This document shows positions 58,051 through 64,000 of a DNA stretch of 64,000 nucleotides, one piece after another. Within the stretch, counting starts at the first letter, position 1. Each line of letters opens with the position of its first letter. The notes beneath the pieces were generated by a model. The model ran no database searches, was not told the DNA's origin, and was given only the letters and a program-made list of their open reading frames with translations. Location: positions 7,068,001 through 7,132,000 of the forward strand of contig NZ_AP026978.1 of the NCBI RefSeq assembly GCF_027924405.1, written 5' to 3'. A program made the position numbers and the translations under genes. Origin of the DNA: Nocardia sputorum (lineage in GTDB: Bacteria; Actinomycetota; Actinomycetes; Mycobacteriales; Mycobacteriaceae).

Positions 58051-59313
58051 ATGATCGACCTCCGATTCCTGCGGGACGACCCCGACGCGGTCCGCGCCTC
58101 GCAGCGCGCCCGCGGCGAAGACCCCGCCCTCGTCGACGCGCTGCTCGAGGCGGACGCGGCGCGGCGTGCCGCGGTGGCCACCGCGGACAACCTGCGCGCC
58201 GAGCACAAGGCGATGGGCAAGCTGATCGGCAAGGCGAGCAAGGAGGAGCGGTCCGCGCTGCTGGCGCAGGCGTCGGAGATGTCGGTCAAGGTCAAAGAGG
58301 CCGAGGCCGCGCAGCACGCCGCCGACTCGGACCTGGACGCCGCGCACCGCGCCATCTCGAACGTGGTGCAGGAGGGCGCGCCCGCGGGCGGCGAGGACGA
58401 TTACGTCGTGCTGCAGACCATCGGCACGCCGACCGAGTTCGACTTCGAGCCGAAGGACCACCTCGAGCTCGGCGAGTCGCTCGGTCTGATCGACATGGAG
58501 CGCGGCGCCAAGGTCTCCGGCGCCCGGTTCTACTTCCTGACCGGCTACGGCGCGCTGCTGCAGCTCGGCCTGCTGCAGTTGGCCGCGCAGAAGGCCGTGG
58601 CCAACGGCTTCACCATGATGATCCCGCCGGTGCTGGTGCGCCCCGAGGTCATGGCGGGCACGGGGTTCCTCGGCCAGCACTCGGCCGAGGTCTACCACCT
58701 CGCCGACGACGACCTCTACCTGGTCGGCACCTCGGAGGTGCCGCTGGCGGGTTACCACTCGGACGAGATCCTCGACCTGAGCGGCGGCCCGAAGCGGTAT
58801 GCGGGCTGGTCCTCGTGTTTCCGCCGGGAGGCGGGCAGCTACGGCAAGGACACCCGCGGCATCATCCGGGTGCATCAGTTCGACAAGGTGGAGATGTTCG
58901 TCTTCACCACGCCCGACCAGGCGGACGCCGAACATCAGCGCCTGCTCGCGTGGGAACAGGAGATGCTCGCGGCGATCGAGGTGCCCTACCGGGTGATCGA
59001 TGTCGCGGCCGGGGATCTCGGCAGCTCCGCCGCGCGCAAGTTCGACTGCGAGGCGTGGGTGCCCACGCAGCAGACCTACCGGGAGCTCACCTCGACGTCC
59101 AACTGCACCACCTACCAGGCGCGGCGGCTGGCCGTCCGCTATCGGGACGAGAACGGAAGGCCGCAGATCGCCGCCACTTTGAACGGCACGCTCGCGACCA
59201 CCCGCTGGATCGTGGCGATCCTGGAGAACCATCAGCAAGCCGACGGGTCGGTCCGGGTTCCGCCCGCCCTGGTTCCCTTCGTCGGCACGGACGTGCTGCG
59301 ACCAGCCAACTGA
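58051..59313 (+). CDS. serS: Seryl-tRNA synthetase
   Basis: 420 residues, class II synthetase charging tRNA-Ser. An N-terminal coiled coil (about 30-105, [20 protein letters not shown]) grips the tRNA extra arm. Motif 2 is in [20 protein letters not shown], and motif 3 near [28 protein letters not shown] and [15 protein letters not shown] are strongly conserved. The ATG at 58051 is standard. Counterpart of Mtb Rv3834c, closing the conserved stretch. Confidence 0.97.
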   Translation: MIDLRFLRDDPDAVRASQRARGEDPALVDALLEADAARRAAVATADNLRAEHKAMGKLIGKASKEERSALLAQASEMSVKVKEAEAAQHAADSDLDAAHRAISNVVQEGAPAGGEDDYVVLQTIGTPTEFDFEPKDHLELGESLGLIDMERGAKVSGARFYFLTGYGALLQLGLLQLAAQKAVANGFTMMIPPVLVRPEVMAGTGFLGQHSAEVYHLADDDLYLVGTSEVPLAGYHSDEILDLSGGPKRYAGWSSCFRREAGSYGKDTRGIIRVHQFDKVEMFVFTTPDQADAEHQRLLAWEQEMLAAIEVPYRVIDVAAGDLGSSAARKFDCEAWVPTQQTYRELTSTSNCTTYQARRLAVRYRDENGRPQIAATLNGTLATTRWIVAILENHQQADGSVRVPPALVPFVGTDVLRPAN

Positions 59314-59393
59314 CAACGCGCGAATGACATCCAGATGAATAGCTACTGGTTCGCCATGCCGGATTCCCGGGATGTGGCAACCGGCGGGATTCC

Positions 59394-61277
59394 TTGTGTC
59401 TAGGCTATTCGTCGTGCGAGGAATCGGGTCTCGCGGCGATACCCGAACCCGGGTGCGGGCCGCGTCTGCGCTGGCGACGGCAATGGTCATGGCTCGGACT
59501 ACCGGGGCCGTTCTACGTCATGGGCGGGGTGCTCGGTCTGCTGATCACCGCCATCGCCCCTGGTGAGGAGGGTAATCGCCCGCTGGTAGGTGGGGCGGCA
59601 GCGGTAGCGCTGGTGCTCGGCCTGACGCTGCTCGCCTGGGGGCCGCGACTGCCGCATTCGATCCACCACGTCTACGTCGCGATCGCGACGGTGCTGGTGA
59701 CGATCGCGGTGCACTCGTTCCCCAACACGGTGGGCGCGATCAGTCTCGCGGCGTTCTACGTGTTCATCGCCTGCGACGCGGCGCTGTTCTTCGCCTGGTC
59801 GCAGGCCGCCGCCCATATCGCCTTCGCTTTGGCGCTGTGCCTATGGGTGCTGCCGGCGCGGCCGGTGAGTCCCGGGCTGCCGTGGTGGTCCGGCCTGATC
59901 CCGGCCGGGGTGACCTTCGGCGTGGGCGTGGTGGTCGGGATCCTGACCAGGATGGCGTCCGAAGCCGACATCGACGTGCTCACCGGTCTGCTCAACCGGC
60001 GCGGGTTCGACCGGGCATTGAACACCGCGATCCAGCAGGCCACCAGGTCCGGGCACGGCCTCGCGCTGGTCTTGGTCGACCTCGACCGCTTCCAGAAGAT
60101 CAACGACCATCTCGGGCACCGCGCCGGTGATGCCGTCCTCCAGCGGGTGGCCGACACCTGGTCGAAACTGCTGACTCCCGAGCAGCGCCTGGCCCGCTAC
60201 GGCGGCGACGCGTTCGCCTTGCTGCTGCCGAACACCACCGAACAGGCCGCGATCCTGCTCACCGAACAGCTGCGCGCGGCGGTGACCACCGGCTGTTCGG
60301 CCGGTGTGACCTCCTGGCAGCCGGGCGAGTCCGGGTCGCTGCTGGTCAGCCGCGCCGACGTCGGTCTGTACCGGGCCAAGCAGGCCGGGCGCAACCGGAC
60401 GGTGCTGGAGTCTTCCCGGCAGCTGCCGCTGGCGGTGGAACTGCGCGAGGCGATCGACCGCGGCGCCCTGGACGTGCACTACCAGCCGATCGTCAGCCTG
60501 ACCGAAGGCGGCGGCAAGGCGGTCGGCGTGGAGGCGTTGCTGCGCTGGTCGTCCAGCGCGCAGCCGGACGTCACCACCGAGGGCTTGATCCGCGTCGCCG
60601 AGGAGTACGACCTCATCGCCGATCTGGACGAGCTGGTGCTGCGCCGGGCTTGCGCCGACGCCGCGCGGTTGCAGGAGACCTTCGCGCAATTGGATCTGAC
60701 GCTGAACGTGAACGTCAGCGGGTTGGAGCTGGCCGAGGCCGGCTACGCCGACCGGGTGGCGGGCATCCTCGCCTCCACCGGATGGCCCGCCGATCAGCTG
60801 GTGCTCGAGGTGACCGAGAGCGAGCTGGCCGCCGAATCGCAGACCGCGATCGAGAATCTGCACCTCCTGCGCGACCGGGGCGTGCGCATCGCCATCGACG
60901 ATTTCGGCACCGGCTACTCCTCGCTCAGCCGACTCGCCACCCTGCCCAGTGACATCCTCAAGGTCGATCAGTCGTTCGTCGCCGCGATCCGCTCCGACTC
61001 GCCCGCGCCGCCCTTGCTCGGCGTGATCGCCGCCCTGTCCAACGCGCTGGACCTGCAGGTCATCGCCGAGGGTGTGGAGACCGAGTACCAAGCCGCCGTG
61101 CTCACCGAACTCGGCTTCGCGCTCGCGCAGGGTTATCACTACAGCGACTCGCACCCGGTGTCGGAGCTGATCAGTGACCTCAACGAGAACAAGGGCCGGA
61201 TCGGATCCGGCGTCGCCGACGGGGAACTGGGTGACGGAGACTCGGTGGCCGCCAACGGCTGGGTACCGCTGCCGTAA
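59394..61277 (+). CDS. Membrane GGDEF-EAL protein, cyclase site degenerate
   Basis: About 627 residues if the TTG at 59394 is used; the true start is uncertain, with the ATG at 59520 the next choice. Roughly six membrane helices (about 45-185) precede a GGDEF domain and an EAL domain. The cyclase signature reads RYGGDAFALLLP: Ala replaces the Glu of GGDEF, and no RxxD inhibitory site is seen. The EAL domain keeps EALLRW, EVTESEL, AIDDFGTGYSS, K/D in LKVDQSF and the EGVE Glu. It should therefore hydrolyse c-di-GMP. In strand order it lies 80 bp after serS. Confidence 0.9.
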   Translation: MCLGYSSCEESGLAAIPEPGCGPRLRWRRQWSWLGLPGPFYVMGGVLGLLITAIAPGEEGNRPLVGGAAAVALVLGLTLLAWGPRLPHSIHHVYVAIATVLVTIAVHSFPNTVGAISLAAFYVFIACDAALFFAWSQAAAHIAFALALCLWVLPARPVSPGLPWWSGLIPAGVTFGVGVVVGILTRMASEADIDVLTGLLNRRGFDRALNTAIQQATRSGHGLALVLVDLDRFQKINDHLGHRAGDAVLQRVADTWSKLLTPEQRLARYGGDAFALLLPNTTEQAAILLTEQLRAAVTTGCSAGVTSWQPGESGSLLVSRADVGLYRAKQAGRNRTVLESSRQLPLAVELREAIDRGALDVHYQPIVSLTEGGGKAVGVEALLRWSSSAQPDVTTEGLIRVAEEYDLIADLDELVLRRACADAARLQETFAQLDLTLNVNVSGLELAEAGYADRVAGILASTGWPADQLVLEVTESELAAESQTAIENLHLLRDRGVRIAIDDFGTGYSSLSRLATLPSDILKVDQSFVAAIRSDSPAPPLLGVIAALSNALDLQVIAEGVETEYQAAVLTELGFALAQGYHYSDSHPVSELISDLNENKGRIGSGVADGELGDGDSVAANGWVPLP

Positions 61278-61421
61278 TTCGCTTGACCGCGCGGGCCCAC
61301 GGTGCGCATGCTGATCGACATGCGGTTGCTCGTCTACGCCTATTGATTCGCCGAATCGCTGCGCCCTTCCCGGGCGGATAGCACACGTACCATCGGCCTG
61401 CGCTCGCTGACGGTTCGGGCG

Positions 61422-62930
61422 GTGCTCTTCAAGAGCATCGGTGAACTGATTCCGCTGTACGCGCTGTACGCCCTGCTGTTCGCCGACCATGGCCTGAGCA
61501 CGGGGCAGATCTCTTCGCTGTTCGCGCTCTGGTCGGCGACGTCGTTCCTGCTCGAGGTGCCCTCCGGTGCTTGGGCCGACACGGTCTCGCGGCGCGGGCT
61601 GCTCGTCCTCAGCGGTGCGTTGCTGACGGCAGGCTTCGCACTGTGGACGGCGGCGCCCTCGTTCGCGGGTTTCGCCGCCGGATTCGTGCTGTGGGGAACC
61701 TCGGGGGCGCTGGCTTCCGGCACCTTCGAGGCGCTGCTGTACGACGACCTCGCCGCCCGGGGCGAATCGTCGGCCTACCCGCGCATCCTCGGTTACACCC
61801 GGGCCGGCGCGGAAGTCGCCGTCGTCATCGCGATCGTCGCGGCGACGCCCCTGTATCTCTACGGCGGCTACGCCCTGGTCGGTTGGGCCAGCGTCGCGGT
61901 CGCGGCCGTGCACACACTGATCGCGCTGGCGCTGCCCACCGCGCCCAAGGCGGTGTCCGCAGTGCATGTGGACGACCTGGAAGAGGAAGAGTCGGTCGTT
62001 CCCGCGCGCGTGTCGATGTCGGCCGATGACGTGGGCAACTCCGGCCCGGTCGGGGCGTGGGCTCCCGGCGCGGAGGCGGACGGACGTGGTTCCGTGGCGG
62101 TATCCAACGGGTGGGACGGGATACGGCCGAACGATCCGGCGCTCACGAGCGATCACGACGACGGCGGTCGGATGCCGCGCGCCGTCGGGGCACCGCCTAC
62201 CGCTGATTTCGCCGCTGCCCGTGCCCACGTTGCCGGGGAGGCTTCTGTGGATCGCATGCCCGAGCGAACCGGGGTCGAACAGATTGCGCGACATCCCGGC
62301 CCGTTCGCGCGCTACCTCGCCATGTTGAAGGCCGGTGTGGGCGAAGCGGTTCGGGTACCGGTCGTGCGCTACGGCGTGCTGCTGGAGGCGCTGCTGTTCG
62401 GGATCACGGCGTTCGACGAGTATTTCGCCCTGCTCGCGGAGGAATCGGGGGTCTCGACAGCCGTGGTGCCACTGCTGGTCGGTCTGACCGTGCTCGGTTC
62501 ACTGACCGGTTCGGTGCTGGCGGGGCGCACCGAGGGGATGTCGGGCCGGACGATGTCGATCGCGGTGGCCGCCGCCGGCGTGCTGTTTCTCGGCGGCGCG
62601 CTGATCGCCGGTCTCGCGACCGGCCGTCCGGACGCGGTCTACCTGCTCACCGGCCTCGGTTTCGGTTCGATCGGCGTCTCCTACGGCATCGTCTACAACG
62701 CGGGAATCGTCGCGGCCGCCCGCCTCCAGGACGCCATCGAAGGCCCCGCCCGAGCCACCGTGACCTCGGTCTCCGGACTGCTCGGCGAGGTGTTCGCCCT
62801 GGCGGTCTTCGGCTTCGCCGCGCTGGTCGCCCTCCACGCCTCCATCTCCACCCTCCTGGCCCTCCTGGGCGCGTCCCTCCTCGCCATCGCCACCCTCACC
62901 CCCCGCTGGCTCCCATCCCGCGCCGCCTGA
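61422..62930 (+). CDS. MFS transporter with long central loop
   Basis: 502 residues, 12 predicted helices. The first half opens FKSIGELIPLYALYALLFAD and holds motif A-like GAWADTVSRRG; the second half begins LLEALLFGITAFDEYFALLA. Between helices 6 and 7 is a cytoplasmic loop of about 110 residues (VDDLEEEESVVPARVSMSAD on), much longer than usual and acidic. The GTG at 61422 is the first standard start, but conserved sequence seems to run back to a CTG at 61398 (LRSLTVRAV), so a non-standard start is possible. Substrate unknown. Confidence 0.85.
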   Translation: MLFKSIGELIPLYALYALLFADHGLSTGQISSLFALWSATSFLLEVPSGAWADTVSRRGLLVLSGALLTAGFALWTAAPSFAGFAAGFVLWGTSGALASGTFEALLYDDLAARGESSAYPRILGYTRAGAEVAVVIAIVAATPLYLYGGYALVGWASVAVAAVHTLIALALPTAPKAVSAVHVDDLEEEESVVPARVSMSADDVGNSGPVGAWAPGAEADGRGSVAVSNGWDGIRPNDPALTSDHDDGGRMPRAVGAPPTADFAAARAHVAGEASVDRMPERTGVEQIARHPGPFARYLAMLKAGVGEAVRVPVVRYGVLLEALLFGITAFDEYFALLAEESGVSTAVVPLLVGLTVLGSLTGSVLAGRTEGMSGRTMSIAVAAAGVLFLGGALIAGLATGRPDAVYLLTGLGFGSIGVSYGIVYNAGIVAAARLQDAIEGPARATVTSVSGLLGEVFALAVFGFAALVALHASISTLLALLGASLLAIATLTPRWLPSRAA

Positions 62931-62974
62931 CGCGCAACCATGTGCCGCTCGCGACGGTTGGGTAGCGTGCGGGA

Positions 62975-63916
62975 GTGCGGTTGGGGCTGGTGTTCGGGTT
63001 CGGGATCGGTGCCGGGGTGGCGGTGCAGGGGCGGATCAACGGTGCGCTGGGGGCGCGGCTGGCGGATGGGATCGCCGCGGCGACGATCAGTTTCGGGGTG
63101 GGGCTGGTTGTGCTCGCGGCGGCGTTCGCGGTCAGTGGGCGGTTGCGGGAGGGCGGGCGACGAGTGCGGCGGGCGTTGTCCGCGGGCGCGCTGCGGCCCT
63201 GGCAGTTGCTCGGGGGTCTGTGCGGAGCGTTCTTCGTCGCGTGCCAGGGGCTCACCGTCGCCGCCATCGGCGTTACCGCGTTCACCGTTGCGACCGTCGC
63301 CGGGCAGTTGCTCAGCAGCCTGGCGGTCGACCGGCTCGGCCTCGGCCCGAGCGGACGCACGCCGGTCACCGCGGTGCGCCTCGTCGGGGCGACACTCGGC
63401 GTGGTCGCCGTGCTGATCGCCGGAGTCGGGCACACCCGCGCCGCCGGTGGTCTGTCCGTGCCCGAGGCGCTGCGCGGCACGCCGACCGTGCTGCTGATCG
63501 CGTTGCCCGCGCTGGCCGGCATCGGGCTGGCCTGGCAGCAGGCGGTGAACGGCAAGGTGGGCGCCGTCGGCGGAGCGCTGACGGCGGCGCTGGTGAATTT
63601 CGGCGTCGGCTTGGCCGCCCTGCTCGTCATCGAGGGGCTGGTCATCGTGTCTTCCGGCGGCCCGGCCGAATTTCCGGCCGAGCCGTGGCTGTATCTCGGC
63701 GGATTCATCGGCGTCGCGTTCATCGCCCTCGCCGCGCTGACCGTCCGCTGGATCGGCGTCCTGCTGCTCGGGCTCACCTCGGTGGCAGGGCAGCTGCTGG
63801 CGTCTCTGATTCTCGACGTACTCGCCCCGACCAGCGCGGGACTGTCGATCACCGCCGTCGTCGGCTGTGCGCTGACTCTGGTCGCGGTCGCCGTCGCCGC
63901 TCGGTCGCAGTCCTGA
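62975..63916 (+). CDS. DMT-superfamily (YdcZ/DUF606-type) membrane protein
   Basis: 313 residues, ten helices formed by two homologous halves of the DUF606 kind: GVAVQGRINGALGARL in the first, GLAWQQAVNGKVGAVGGALT in the second, each followed by FGVGL. The short C-terminal ARSQS ends the protein. Single-half YdcZ proteins are about 150 residues, so this is a natural tandem fusion. Probable exporter or importer of small metabolites, substrate unknown. The GTG at 62975 sits 45 bp after the MFS gene. Confidence 0.88.
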   Translation: MRLGLVFGFGIGAGVAVQGRINGALGARLADGIAAATISFGVGLVVLAAAFAVSGRLREGGRRVRRALSAGALRPWQLLGGLCGAFFVACQGLTVAAIGVTAFTVATVAGQLLSSLAVDRLGLGPSGRTPVTAVRLVGATLGVVAVLIAGVGHTRAAGGLSVPEALRGTPTVLLIALPALAGIGLAWQQAVNGKVGAVGGALTAALVNFGVGLAALLVIEGLVIVSSGGPAEFPAEPWLYLGGFIGVAFIALAALTVRWIGVLLLGLTSVAGQLLASLILDVLAPTSAGLSITAVVGCALTLVAVAVAARSQS

Positions 63917-63970
63917 GGACACTCGCCGCGCATTCATACGTAAACCGCATAAGTGTGGAATGGTGCGCTC

Positions 63971-64000
63971 ATGCTGATCGAATACGGGGTGTGGGTTGCG
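63971..64000 (+). CDS. Possible start of a further gene (truncated)
   Basis: An ATG at 63971 opens a frame (MLIEYGVWVA) that runs off the window. Only ten codons are visible and the ribosome site is weak, so this is tentative. Confidence 0.25.
   Translation, partial: MLIEYGVWVA

Overview
The window is high-GC actinobacterial DNA, most likely from the genus Nocardia or a close relative (Mycobacteriales). The evidence is a PE/PPE/EspG cassette, a Culp6-type cutinase, a two-domain LysX (lysyl-phosphatidylglycerol synthase plus lysyl-tRNA synthetase), a secreted AroQ-type chorismate mutase, many GTG starts, and gene order shared with Mycobacterium tuberculosis. Parts of the window follow the Mtb Rv3859c-Rv3834c stretch: gltB, gltD, sodA, glycerophosphodiesterase, bfrB, LCP protein, DUF2470 protein, pheA, phosphomutase, HExxH metallopeptidase, septum-formation protein, serS. 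Lineage-specific genes interrupt this order. I saw no tRNA, rRNA, CRISPR array, insertion sequence or phage.

Layout. 1-2716 (minus): MoxR ATPase, a DUF4129/DUF4350-like fusion, and a membrane protein. 2733-4881: divergent TetR/drug-efflux pair with twin operators. 5381-9140: membrane adenylate cyclase and a DUF4407 protein. 9366-9941: secreted chorismate mutase. 9942-16859: a long structured leader, then gltBD (glutamate synthase) and its terminator. 17137-20818: cutinase, two tandem small secreted paralogues ending in LPPTGSS, a histidine phosphatase, a Uma2 nuclease-like protein and a small membrane protein. 20918-25287: lysX, an S4 protein, rraA. 25300-31154: two full copies and one fragment of a hairpin-forming repeat flank paired DUF5313 genes and a copper-related operon (membrane protein, ycnI, copC, copD). 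31195-34913: TM0106-family nuclease and htpG. 35089-38560: methyltransferase, SDR, TetR, and a TMEM165/GDT1 transporter behind a yybP-ykoY manganese riboswitch. 39390-40885: divergent sodA/msrA. 42078-45302: rhodanese, DUF4328, glycerophosphodiesterase, DUF5926. 45521-49993: BfrB ferritin, a ferritin paralogue with lost ferroxidase residues, LCP protein, CPBP protease and an iron-box-controlled DUF2470 gene. 50080-52168: pheA and phosphomutase. 52176-54523: PE, PPE, EspG. 54688-61277: metallopeptidase, septum-formation protein, aldehyde dehydrogenase, serS, and a degenerate-GGDEF/EAL protein. 61422-64000: MFS and DMT transporters and the start of a further ORF.

Themes. Metal and redox handling recurs: copper (YcnI/CopC/CopD), manganese (riboswitch plus GDT1, and an SodA with Gln145), iron (ferritins, iron boxes) and MsrA. 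Nitrogen assimilation is represented by gltBD with an unusually elaborate leader. The least explained signal is the roughly 160-bp dispersed repeat (25300-25461 and 30994-31154). Its long stems differ between copies by compensatory changes, and each full copy sits just upstream of a start codon.
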